Positions 41,149 through 49,538 of a stretch of DNA of 64,000 bases are shown piece by piece. The DNA is from Streptomyces sp. MUM 178J (GTDB taxonomy: Bacteria > Actinomycetota > Actinomycetes > Streptomycetales > Streptomycetaceae): the NCBI RefSeq assembly GCF_022414575.1, contig NZ_JADWYQ010000033.1:1-64000 (forward strand), given 5' to 3'. The position numbers were made by a program, and so were the translations under genes. Every line of letters starts with the position of its first letter. Within the stretch, counting starts at the first letter, position 1. The notes under the pieces are model-generated. The model saw nothing but the letters and a program-made list of their open reading frames with translations. It searched no databases and was not told the origin of the DNA.

Positions 41149-43212
41149 TCACGGCTCCCGCGCGTGGAGCCGTACCAGCGGCAGGAAGGCGTAGCCGTCA
41201 CCGGCCTCCGCCGGAGGCTCCAGCAGCTGCCGGTCGACCAGTCTCTCCAACTCCTCCTCGGTGTCCCACGGACCACGACGCAGCACCGCGGCCGCCTCGT
41301 ACGCCGTGAACACCGAGCCGACGCCCCGGGCCAGAGCGCCCAGCGTCTCCCGCAGGTCAGGCCCCAGGTCCGCCAGGCCCGACCGCAGCCGGTCGCGGAT
41401 CGCGAGGTCCCCGGCCACCAACTCGTCCAGCCTGCGGCTCTCGTCGGAAAGCCGCTCCACCAGTTGCGCCAGCGTCCAGTGCGGCCGCGCCGCCAGCCGC
41501 ATCCCGAGGATCCGTACGGCAAGCGGAATCCCGCCGCACAGCAGGGCGAGTTCCTCGGCGGCCTTTCGTTCGCGGAGCACCCGGGACTCGCCCGCGATCC
41601 GCTTCAGGAGCGCGACCGACTGGTCCACGGTGAACGGCTCTACCCTGAAGTGCCTCGCCCCCTCCAGCCCCGAGAGCGGCGCCCGGCTGTTGAGCAGTGC
41701 GGCGCCACCCGGCCCCGACGGCAGCAGCGGACGCACCGCCCGCTCACCGGCCGCGTCGTCGATGACCACCAGAACCCTGCGGCCCGACACCAGTACCTGG
41801 TACAGGCTCGCCGCCGCGTCGACCCCGGCAGGGAGTTCCGCGGCCGGCACGCCCAGCGCCCGCAGGAAGCCGTGCAGCAGGTCGAGGACCTCCGCCTCCT
41901 TGCCGGTGCGCATCCTGGCGTACAGGATCCCGTCGGGGAACCGCCAGGCGACGGACGCGGCGACGTGCGTGGTAAGGACGCTCTTGCCGACGCCGGCTGG
42001 CCCGTACAGCGCGGCGATCAGTGTCGCCCCGAAAGCGATCTGCGGCCCCTGCCCGGTCAGGTACTGGCGGACCTGGTAGTGCTCGACCCGGCCGACGAAG
42101 TCCCCGGCGCTCTTCGGGAGCCCCGCGAGCCGGACACCGGCGGCGGGTGCCTGCCGTGCGGCGGTGGCCCCGTCCTCGGAGGCGTCGTCCTCCCGGAGCA
42201 CGGCCATCTGGGCGCCCCGCAGTTCGTCCCCGGGGCCGATACCGCTCTCCTCGCGCAGCCGCCGGGCGAGCGCGGCGAACAGTTCGAGCGCCTCCGCCCG
42301 CCGGCCGGAGCCGGCCAGCGCGGTGCCGAGGCGGGCGTGCAGCCCCTCGTGCAGGGGCTCGTGACGTGCGATGGGGCCCAGCTGGACCAGCACCTCCTCG
42401 CACTGCTCCCGAGCCGGCGTCAGATCGGCGAACCGCAGCGCCGCCGCGACGCGACGCCGCGACCATTCGACGGCGGCCGGGTGTTCCTGGAGCGCCGTCG
42501 GCATTCCCTCCAGCAGCAGCCCCCTCCACAACCGCAACGCCTCTTTCAGGAAGCCCCGTTCAGCCACCGGGTCGTTGCCGGCGTGGGCACGCTCCGCCTC
42601 GCCCGTGAGCCGGCTGAACTCCAGGAGGTCGAGCCGGCCGTCGTCCTCGACCTGGAGTTCATACGCGGCGCCCCGCCGTACAACGGCCATCTCGGCCGCG
42701 CCCGGCACCTGGTGCGTTTCCAGCATCAGCCGGATCCGCGAGACGTACGTGTGGATCAGCTGGCCGAAGGAGTCCGGAGGGGCGTCGCCCCACAGCACCT
42801 CGATGATCTCCTCGCGCTCGACCACCGCATTGGCCTGGAGCGCCAGCAGAGCCAGCAGCCACTGCTGCTTGGGCGTTCCGGCGGCCACGGCCGCCTCTCC
42901 CCGCGACGCCGAGAACCGGCCCAGGATCCGCAGGACCAGAGGGTCGCTCTCCTGGTACACACCGCCCTCGCCGTCCGCCATCCCGGCCACCTGCGCGAGC
43001 AGCACCGGGTCGTGCAGGGCCTTGGCGAGCCGGTGCAGGGATCCGGATCTCGGGGCACGGACCCGGCCGCGCTCGATCTCCCGGAGCGTGCGCAGACCGA
43101 TGCCGGATCTCTCCGCGAGGTCACGCTGGCTCACTCCGTTGCGGGTCCGCGCACTGCGCACGATCTCCGCGACGTCCGGCTGTCTGAGTACCGCCGCACT
43201 ACTACCCTTCAT
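41149..43212 (-). CDS. AfsR/SARP-like regulator with N-terminal XRE helix-turn-helix, BTAD and NB-ARC ATPase
   Basis: A 687-aa STAND-type transcription regulator. An XRE HTH lies at residues 10-70 (ARTRNGVSQRDLAERSGIGLRTLREIERGRV), a winged-helix-like segment at 95-190, a bacterial transcriptional activator domain at 195-340 and an NB-ARC ATPase at about 385-650. Walker A is GPAGVGKSVLTT near residue 407, and VLVVIDDA follows. There is no TPR tail, unlike AfsR. The ATG at 43212 has GGGGGAG just upstream; a longer frame is non-family sequence. XRE plus SARP-like architecture is typical of pathway regulators. It probably controls this cluster (inference). Confidence 0.91.
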   Translation of the reverse strand: MKGSSAAVLRQPDVAEIVRSARTRNGVSQRDLAERSGIGLRTLREIERGRVRAPRSGSLHRLAKALHDPVLLAQVAGMADGEGGVYQESDPLVLRILGRFSASRGEAAVAAGTPKQQWLLALLALQANAVVEREEIIEVLWGDAPPDSFGQLIHTYVSRIRLMLETHQVPGAAEMAVVRRGAAYELQVEDDGRLDLLEFSRLTGEAERAHAGNDPVAERGFLKEALRLWRGLLLEGMPTALQEHPAAVEWSRRRVAAALRFADLTPAREQCEEVLVQLGPIARHEPLHEGLHARLGTALAGSGRRAEALELFAALARRLREESGIGPGDELRGAQMAVLREDDASEDGATAARQAPAAGVRLAGLPKSAGDFVGRVEHYQVRQYLTGQGPQIAFGATLIAALYGPAGVGKSVLTTHVAASVAWRFPDGILYARMRTGKEAEVLDLLHGFLRALGVPAAELPAGVDAAASLYQVLVSGRRVLVVIDDAAGERAVRPLLPSGPGGAALLNSRAPLSGLEGARHFRVEPFTVDQSVALLKRIAGESRVLRERKAAEELALLCGGIPLAVRILGMRLAARPHWTLAQLVERLSDESRRLDELVAGDLAIRDRLRSGLADLGPDLRETLGALARGVGSVFTAYEAAAVLRRGPWDTEEELERLVDRQLLEPPAEAGDGYAFLPLVRLHAREP

Positions 43213-43288
43213 GATCTCCCCCGGTTTGATGTCCGTCGTGTCGTACCGGGCCGTCAAAATCCCCCTTTGACGGACCGCTCCGGCTCCT

Positions 43289-43468
43289 TCACCTGCTGTT
43301 CCATTCCTGCAGCACGTCGGCGACCGGCTGGTCCACACCGACACCGGCGGCCACGCTCACCGGGGCATCAGTCCGCTCCGACGGGAGGGCCGCGGCCGTG
43401 AACGGGAGGGCGACCAGGGCGGCGGCGACGAGGGTGGAGCGCAGGGCGGGGGTGGTGATGATTCGCAT
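43289..43468 (-). CDS. Small secreted peptide (unrecognised)
   Basis: A 59-codon frame whose product starts MRIITTPALRSTLVAAALVALPFTAAALP. That is a textbook signal peptide: positive N-terminus, Ala/Leu/Val core and an A-x-A region around residues 24-27. A short acidic tail ending VADVLQEWNSR follows. Third-position GC is high throughout, which supports coding. The ribosome-binding site is weak. It lies between two large regulator genes on the same strand, 77 bp upstream of the XRE-BTAD gene. It may be a processed signalling peptide or a tiny exported protein. No family is recognised. Confidence 0.55.
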   Translation of the reverse strand: MRIITTPALRSTLVAAALVALPFTAAALPSERTDAPVSVAAGVGVDQPVADVLQEWNSR

Positions 43469-43604
43469 CGTAAGTTCTGCCGATCACTCGTTGTTCTTGC
43501 TGTCGAGGACGACACTTTCAAGCCCCAATCTATGCTCGATAGTCACTGGATATACGCCCTTACCTGCATAAACAGCGAGATCTACGGCATGTGGCACTGA
43601 CGGT

Positions 43605-46600
43605 TCACGCCATGGCCCCGACCGAGGCGATCAGCCGCGACGCGTCGTCGGCATCGGGCAGCCCCAGCCGCGTGAACACCGCGTACGCCTGCCGCGCCCG
43701 GGCCACCGCCGCCTCGTCCTCGCCGAGATCGGCCAGGGCCCACCCGAGCACGAGCAGGGACAGCCCCTGGTCGCGTTCGGCACCACGGCGCTCGCTGAGC
43801 TCCAGGGCGCGACCCGCCTCCCGTACCGCCTCGTCGCACCGGCCCATGACCCGCAGCGTCTCCGCGAGCCGGAACCGGGCCTGGGCCTCCTGGCCGCGGA
43901 TCTGCCAGGTTTCGCAGAGGTCCACACACTGCGTGTGAGCCGACAGGGCCTCGGCGTGACGGCCCAGCTCGTGCAGGGCCATGGCCCGTACGTACAGCGC
44001 GTACGCGACGCAGTGCTGGTCCGCGACTCCGCGCAGCGCGTCGAGCGCCGTGTCACAGGCGAGCAGCGCCTCCTCGGCCCGGCCCGTACGCAGCCCGGCC
44101 TGCGCCGCGTTCAGCGAGCTGACCAGTTCCCCGGACAACTGGCCGAGCCGGCGCGCGAGGTCGACGGACTGGTCGTAGCAGCTCACCGCCTCCTCGTACC
44201 GGTGCAGGAACTGTGCGATCAGACCCCGGTCGTTGAGGGTCTGCCGGAAGATGACCAGGTCACCGGCCCGCTCACAGGCCTCGGCGGCACGGCGGGTGAG
44301 CACCGCGGCCGCCTCCAGCCGTGCGCTCTGCAGGGCGGCGTTGCCGCACACGAACAGGCCGCGGCCCGCGGCCCGGTCGTCACCCGCGCGCGCGGCGGCG
44401 TCGGCCAGCCCGGCCGCGGCCGCGGCGAGTTCCGCGTAGGGAATGTCCTTGCCGAACGGGGTGACGGCGATGACCAGGTCGGCCGCCACCCGCAGGAGGT
44501 GGGCGGATCCCCTGGCCGGGCTCTGGGCGGCCAGCGCCACCGCGCTGATGAGGCAGTCGAACTCGGCCGTCACCCAGGCCCGCGCCTGGACGAGATCGGC
44601 GAAGGCGGGCGCGCACGCGGACCCGCCGGGGAGGAAGACCTCGTCGGCGTCGCCGGGCGCCACGCACTGGAAGGCCGCACGGGCGCGGGCCAGCAGGTGG
44701 TCCAGGAGCGGGGCGAGTGCGGCGACCGCCGTCTCGGGGTTCCGCTCGCCTGGGGGCGGGGGGAGCTGAAGGGCAAAGGCCCGGACCAGGTCGTGATAGC
44801 GGTAGCGGCCGGGCTGCGGTGCCTCCAGCATGGCGGCGTCCACTAGCGACTCCAGCAGGTCCTCGGCCGTGTACTCGTCGAGGCCGAGGGCCGCCGCGGC
44901 CGCCTCCAGCCCGATGCCCAGCCGGCCGACGGGGGCGAGCAGCCGGAAGGCCCGCGCTTGGTCCTCGGGCAGCTGCTGGTAGCCGACTTCGAAGACGGTG
45001 GCCATCGCCATGTCTCCGGCGCGCAGTTCGCCGATGCGGCACCGCTCGCCGACGAGACGGCGGGTCATGGTCGCGATCTGCCAGTGCGGCCGCGCGGCGA
45101 GCCGGGAGGCCACGATGCGCACGGCGAGCGGCAGATGACCACAGGCGCTCACCAGTTCGACAGCGGCGTCCTCTTCGGCCTCGACGCGCGCGGCTCCGAC
45201 GATCGCCGCGAGCAGGCCCTTCGCCTCCTCGGTCCCGAAGGCGTCCAGGGCCACCGCGGCGGGGGTGGAGATGCCGACCGCCCGGGTCCGGCTGGTGACG
45301 ATGACACCGCAGTCGGCGGAGCCGGGCAGCAGGGGCCTGACCTGGGCGGCGTCCCGGGCGTCGTCCAGGAAGAGCAGCATGCGCCGGCCGTCGAGCATCG
45401 TACGGAACAGACGCGCGCGGTCCTCTGCCACGGGGGGAAGGGCGTGGGCCGCCACGCCCAGCGCGCAGAGCAGGCTGCCGAGGACGGTCGTGGGGGCGGC
45501 CGGGTCCATTCCGCTGCCCCGCAGGTCGACGTGGAGCTGTCCGCCCGGGAAGCTCTCCTTGACCTGGTGCGCGACCCGCAGCGCCAGCGTGGTCTTGCCG
45601 ATGCCGCCCATTCCGCTGACCAGCGCCACGGGCAGCGACGTGCGCGCCGGATCGGTGAGCACCTTGCACAGATCCTCCACCTGGCTGGTACGGCCGATGA
45701 AGTCGGAGGTGTCGGCGGGGAGCTGGGCCGGCCGGGCGACGGCGGGAGCCGGGTCGTCCGCGGGGAGGGGGTCAGGGTCCTCCCGCAGGGGTGCGGGCGC
45801 CGGTGAGGGCGCGGTGGAGGTGCGACCGCTCGCCGTCTCCTCCCGCACCGGGAGGCTGAGCAGGGGATCGCCGCCCAGGACCCGCTGGTGCAGCGCGGCG
45901 AGCTCGGGCCCGGGATCGATGCCCAACTCGGCGGCCAGGACACTGCGGGCCCGGCCGTAGACGGCGAGGGCGTCGGCCTGGCGCCCCCTGGCCACCAGGG
46001 CCCGCATGAGGAACCCGTAGGGCCGCTCCCGTAGCGGCTGTTCGTGCGTGTACACGGTGAGGCTCGGGATGAGGGCCGCGTACCGGCCGGCGCGCAGATC
46101 GCACTCGAAGAGGTCCTCCAGCAGGCTGAGCCGCAGTTCCTCGCACCTGACGCGGTACTGCTCCGCGAACGGCCCCGGAACACCGGCCAGCGGGGCGCCC
46201 TGCCAGAGCGCGACGGCCTCGTTCAGCAGCCGGCCGCACGCGTCGTCGTCGCCCTCCCCGCTCGCCCGCGCCGCGTCCGCCGCCAGCCGTTCGGCGCGGT
46301 GCACGTCGACCGCGAGCGGCGAGATCGCCAGTCGGTAGCCGTCGCGCTGCGAGAGGAGCAGCGCGGGAGAGGCGGCCTGCTCCTCCAAGGCGTTGCGCAG
46401 CCGCCAGACGTACGTGCGCAGACTCGCCAGGGCCGAGCCGGGCGGTTCCTCCCCCCAGACGGAGGCGATCAGTTCGTGCGTGGCGATGACCCGGTCCGGC
46501 CGGAGGGCCAGCGCCACCAACAGGGCCTGCTGCTGTGGAGAGCCCACCGCCACCGGAGCCCCGTCACGGCGTACGCGCACGGCTCCGAGCACGCTGAACT

Positions 46601-46616
46601 CAATGCTTCCCCCCAC
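43605..46616 (-). CDS. AfsR-family SARP regulator: winged helix, BTAD, NB-ARC and TPR domains
   Basis: A 1003-aa multidomain activator. The OmpR-like winged helix spans residues 5-100 (IEFSVLGAVRVRRDG, SPQQQALLVALALRP, SLRTYVWRLRNAL) and BTAD about 105-255. The NB-ARC ATPase has Walker A GMGGIGKTTLAL near residue 337 and MLLFLDDA. TPR-like helical repeats follow from about 640 to 1000. SARPs bind direct repeats near -35 boxes and switch on antibiotic clusters. The NB-ARC/TPR part senses an unknown signal. The GTG start has only a weak ribosome-binding site. With the XRE-BTAD gene it forms a regulator pair at the cluster border. Confidence 0.93.
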   Translation of the reverse strand: MGGSIEFSVLGAVRVRRDGAPVAVGSPQQQALLVALALRPDRVIATHELIASVWGEEPPGSALASLRTYVWRLRNALEEQAASPALLLSQRDGYRLAISPLAVDVHRAERLAADAARASGEGDDDACGRLLNEAVALWQGAPLAGVPGPFAEQYRVRCEELRLSLLEDLFECDLRAGRYAALIPSLTVYTHEQPLRERPYGFLMRALVARGRQADALAVYGRARSVLAAELGIDPGPELAALHQRVLGGDPLLSLPVREETASGRTSTAPSPAPAPLREDPDPLPADDPAPAVARPAQLPADTSDFIGRTSQVEDLCKVLTDPARTSLPVALVSGMGGIGKTTLALRVAHQVKESFPGGQLHVDLRGSGMDPAAPTTVLGSLLCALGVAAHALPPVAEDRARLFRTMLDGRRMLLFLDDARDAAQVRPLLPGSADCGVIVTSRTRAVGISTPAAVALDAFGTEEAKGLLAAIVGAARVEAEEDAAVELVSACGHLPLAVRIVASRLAARPHWQIATMTRRLVGERCRIGELRAGDMAMATVFEVGYQQLPEDQARAFRLLAPVGRLGIGLEAAAAALGLDEYTAEDLLESLVDAAMLEAPQPGRYRYHDLVRAFALQLPPPPGERNPETAVAALAPLLDHLLARARAAFQCVAPGDADEVFLPGGSACAPAFADLVQARAWVTAEFDCLISAVALAAQSPARGSAHLLRVAADLVIAVTPFGKDIPYAELAAAAAGLADAAARAGDDRAAGRGLFVCGNAALQSARLEAAAVLTRRAAEACERAGDLVIFRQTLNDRGLIAQFLHRYEEAVSCYDQSVDLARRLGQLSGELVSSLNAAQAGLRTGRAEEALLACDTALDALRGVADQHCVAYALYVRAMALHELGRHAEALSAHTQCVDLCETWQIRGQEAQARFRLAETLRVMGRCDEAVREAGRALELSERRGAERDQGLSLLVLGWALADLGEDEAAVARARQAYAVFTRLGLPDADDASRLIASVGAMA

Positions 46617-46744
46617 GGCTACCGTACCCCCGTACGTCGATCGCCCCCAAGATCAATAGGCACGATACAGGGGCCCCTCATGAGCGAGATCGCCTCAGCC
46701 GGCCACAAGAGTGACCGAAAACCGCCTGCCCCGACATGCCCCCC

Positions 46745-48268
46745 TCATTCCTGCACCAGCACCACCTGAACCACGAACGGCAGCGTCTCGACGACCTGCG
46801 GATCGTGATCCAGCAGTACCACGAAGGGAGTCGACCCCGTGGCCCTCAGCGCCTCGACATAGCGGGCCCCACCGCTCATAAGGCACGCTTCCGGGAACCA
46901 GGGCGCGGGCTCTTCCTGCTCCGGCCTTACCGCGGGTACGTCACCGACGGGACACCGCCCGGCGGACAGCACCCGCTCGGCCGCCCTCCGCACGGCCTCG
47001 TCCTGGGTGGCGCCGGACGCCAGTGCGGTTCTGTGGCCGATTCTGATGGCACAAGCCGGCACCCCCAGCAGCGCCGAGAGGTCGTGGGCGACGGGAACTC
47101 CCGACAGATGCAGAGCCGCCAGGACCTCGGTGAGCCCGGCCTCCTGCGCGGCCTCGTGGACGGGCAGGACCAACCGGGGCACACGCGTTCCGGATTCGGC
47201 CAAGCGGCGCGCCAGCAGGGAGTCACAATGCTGAGCCAGCCCGGCTGCCACGGCGTGCGCCCACGTCAGTCCGGCGGCCGCCCCCACCGGCACTCGTGTC
47301 CGCGCACCCGGCTCCGGCGCCGGGCAGGCGTCCCGCGCGGACAGCCTGCGCAGGCCTCCGGTGACCAGGTCCAAGCCCCAGACGCCGGGCGCTCCTCCGG
47401 CGAGGGCACGGGCCACCAGAGCCGAGTAGGACGCCAGAGCCGCGAGCAGCGCCGTGAGGCGCGCCGTCCCGGGGTCACCGCCGTGCCCGGTCACCGTGGT
47501 ATCCGGAGCCCCGGCGTGGCCGACGACCGCCACCTCGCACTCCCAGAGGCGGTAGGGCTCCTCGCCGCTTACCCTCGTGTCCACCACGTCCACCACCCCG
47601 GTCCACGGGTCCATGACCGCGCCGCCCCCCTCCAGCAGCGGCCCGGCTTCCACGCCGGCTCCCCCCAGTCGTCCCAGGAAGGCCGCCCGCGCCGCGGCCT
47701 CACCGACCTCCCGCGGGGCGGGCAGCGGCAGACAAAGGTGCCGACTGGTCTCCCCCGTCCGCAGGTCGGTCCGCACCAGATACGGATCCCCCGGCGAGCC
47801 GTCACCCCATCGCAGCAGGGCACCAGCCAACCACTCGCCGACGGCCCCCCGCGAAGCGCTCAGTCCCGGCCCGGCCATCGCGACACCGCGCAGCCGCCGC
47901 CAGCCGACGGCCGCGCCCGTATGGCCGGCAGCCCCGAACGGCCCCGCCCACATCTCGTCGCCGCGGGCCAGCACCTGTCCGAGCGATACCCCGGCCCCGG
48001 CACACCGCTCGGCCGTCGCGGCGAGCTCCCTGACCGACCCGGAAACCTGGAGCACGACGTCGTCCCCGCCGAACGCCGCGCCATCGGCCTCGACACGCAC
48101 CCCCGGGAGCCCGCCAACGGCCCCGGCCCCGGCCGGATCCGTGGGCCGCACCCGAAAGTCACGACAGCCGGCCCGAAGAACACCGTCCACCAGCCCCGCC
48201 AGCGCGGCCCCGCCCCCGAGGAGCACCAACTGCCCCGGCTGCAACCCACCACTCAGCCACGAACGCAC
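46745..48268 (-). CDS. Orphan ocin-ThiF/YcaO-like protein with degenerate YcaO motifs
   Basis: A 507-aa protein. Residues 1-175 resemble the E1/ocin-ThiF-like leader-binding part of azole-RiPP cyclodehydratases (VLLGGGAALAGLVDGVL, later GQVLARGDEMWAGPFGAAGHTG). Residues 190-507 follow the order of a YcaO domain: a DPWTGVV segment, GHGGDPGTARLTALLAAL, GVWGLDLVTGGLRRL and GAAAGLTWAHAVAAGLAQ. The Glu residues that bind Mg-ATP in canonical motifs (SALMEAxER, GLxExxERD) are replaced by Ala, Gln and others, so ATP-dependent cyclisation is unlikely. No precursor peptide, dehydrogenase or partner is adjacent. It may be a vestigial or repurposed scaffold. The assignment rests on by-eye motif order. 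Confidence 0.6.
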   Translation of the reverse strand: MRSWLSGGLQPGQLVLLGGGAALAGLVDGVLRAGCRDFRVRPTDPAGAGAVGGLPGVRVEADGAAFGGDDVVLQVSGSVRELAATAERCAGAGVSLGQVLARGDEMWAGPFGAAGHTGAAVGWRRLRGVAMAGPGLSASRGAVGEWLAGALLRWGDGSPGDPYLVRTDLRTGETSRHLCLPLPAPREVGEAAARAAFLGRLGGAGVEAGPLLEGGGAVMDPWTGVVDVVDTRVSGEEPYRLWECEVAVVGHAGAPDTTVTGHGGDPGTARLTALLAALASYSALVARALAGGAPGVWGLDLVTGGLRRLSARDACPAPEPGARTRVPVGAAAGLTWAHAVAAGLAQHCDSLLARRLAESGTRVPRLVLPVHEAAQEAGLTEVLAALHLSGVPVAHDLSALLGVPACAIRIGHRTALASGATQDEAVRRAAERVLSAGRCPVGDVPAVRPEQEEPAPWFPEACLMSGGARYVEALRATGSTPFVVLLDHDPQVVETLPFVVQVVLVQE

Positions 48269-48423
48269 CTACCGGCCCCTGTCCCTCTGGTCGCTCCCAC
48301 AAAGGCTCTGCGAGCCTCCAGCGTCCAGAGAAAGGGGTCCCGATAGTCATCCCATCGACGCCCGCGATGCCGCCATCTCTACGGGACGGCTCCCCCGAGC
48401 CTCTCCCCCAGCGAATCAGCCAC

Positions 48424-49538
48424 TGGCCGGGGTCACGTCCAGGGGCGTGGTGTACGACTGAGGATGTGAGGGCCGCCGGAGGCGGTCCCTCACATGGCTC
48501 AATGGCCGATCGCCTCCGCGTCGGGCTGCTCGAACACCGCCCGCAACAAGGTCATCACTCCGCTGACCGCGGACTTCGGAACCAGCGGCGCCAGATTTCG
48601 GGCGTAATGCGTTCGGCACCGCTGCCACGAAGATCCGGGCAGCGTGGCGCCGATCGCGTCGACCAGGCCCTGATGGGCGTCGGAGATCACCAGCTTCACG
48701 CCGGACAGGCCGCGGGCGACCAGCGAGCGGAAGAAGGCGAGCCAGCCGGCACTGTCCTCGCAGGTCACCGCGTCCAGACCGATGACCTCGCACCGGCCCT
48801 CGCCATTCACGCCGACCGCGACCAGGCAAGCGATGTTCACCACCCGGCCCTCCTCGCGGACCTTCATGGTCAGCGCGCCCGCCCACACGAACACATACGG
48901 GCCCGCATCCAGCGGCCGGTTGCGCCCCGCATCCAGCTGGTCGTCCAAGTGCTTGACGAGAGCAGAGACTTGGGACTTTGACAGCTGTGCGACCCCGAGG
49001 TCCTTCGCGATCCCTTCGACCCGGCGGGTGCTCACGCCACGCACATAGCAGGTGGCGATCACACTCATCAGTGCCTGCTCGGAGCGGCGGCGGCGTTCCC
49101 AGCAGCCACTCGGGAAAGTAGGAGCCCTGACGCAGCCGGGGCACGGCCAGCTCGACGGTGCCGGCCCTGGTGTCCCACTCGCGGGGGCGGTAGCCGTTGC
49201 GGCGGTTGACGCGCTCGGGGCTCACTTCCCGGTACTCGGCATTGCACTGGTCCTGGGCATCCGCGCTCATCAGCGCGTTCGCGAAGGTCGCGAGCATCTG
49301 CCGGACCAGGTCGGGACTCGCCGAGGCGAGGTAGTCCTCCAGCAACTCGGGAAACGAGACACTGTGCGGAGCGGTCATCGGACGGCCTTTCTCGGAGATC
49401 TTGAAGCGTTCTCCCGGAGGCTCAGCCGATGACCGCTGCCTTATGCCCCACGCCACCCGCGTGCCCGCTCAAACCACCCCGACCAGCAACGACCTCAACA
49501 ACCCGCCGTACACCACATCCGTGGACGTGACCCTGGCC
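48424..49538 (-). mobile_element. IS256-family element, internally deleted
   Basis: The terminal inverted repeats 48424-48456 and 49507-49538 match at 28 of 32 positions when one is reverse-complemented (CGTACACCAC...GGACGTGACC core). They enclose a broken IS256-type transposase gene. At 1115 bp it is several hundred bases shorter than a complete member. The missing part is the 3' end of the transposase, next to the left repeat. A hairpin of about 14 bp with one bulge, ATGTGAGGG...CCCTCACAT, fills the space at about 48464-48495. No flanking target duplication was identified. Confidence 0.75.
48499..49378 (-). pseudogene. IS256-family (mutator-type) transposase, frameshifted and 3'-truncated
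   Basis: The first part, from ATG 49378 (MTAPHSVSFPELLEDYLASA, then RNGYRPREWDTRAGTVELAVPRLR), runs to about residue 93. An extra G near 49096-49103 then breaks the frame where family members read LLERRRRSEQAL. The second frame continues MSVIATCYVRGVSTRRVEGIAKDLGV...VSALVKHLDDQLD and KLVISDAHQGLVDAIGATLPG, which contains a catalytic Asp region. It ends prematurely at EAIGH. About 290 of the roughly 410 residues expected remain. It is non-functional without a programmed shift and lacks the C-terminal catalytic Glu. Confidence 0.88.

Noticed and set aside
41149-46616. TTA (bldA) codons in the regulator genes
   Set aside because: The candidate TAA words checked on the opposite strand were out of frame; no convincing TTA codon was found by eye.
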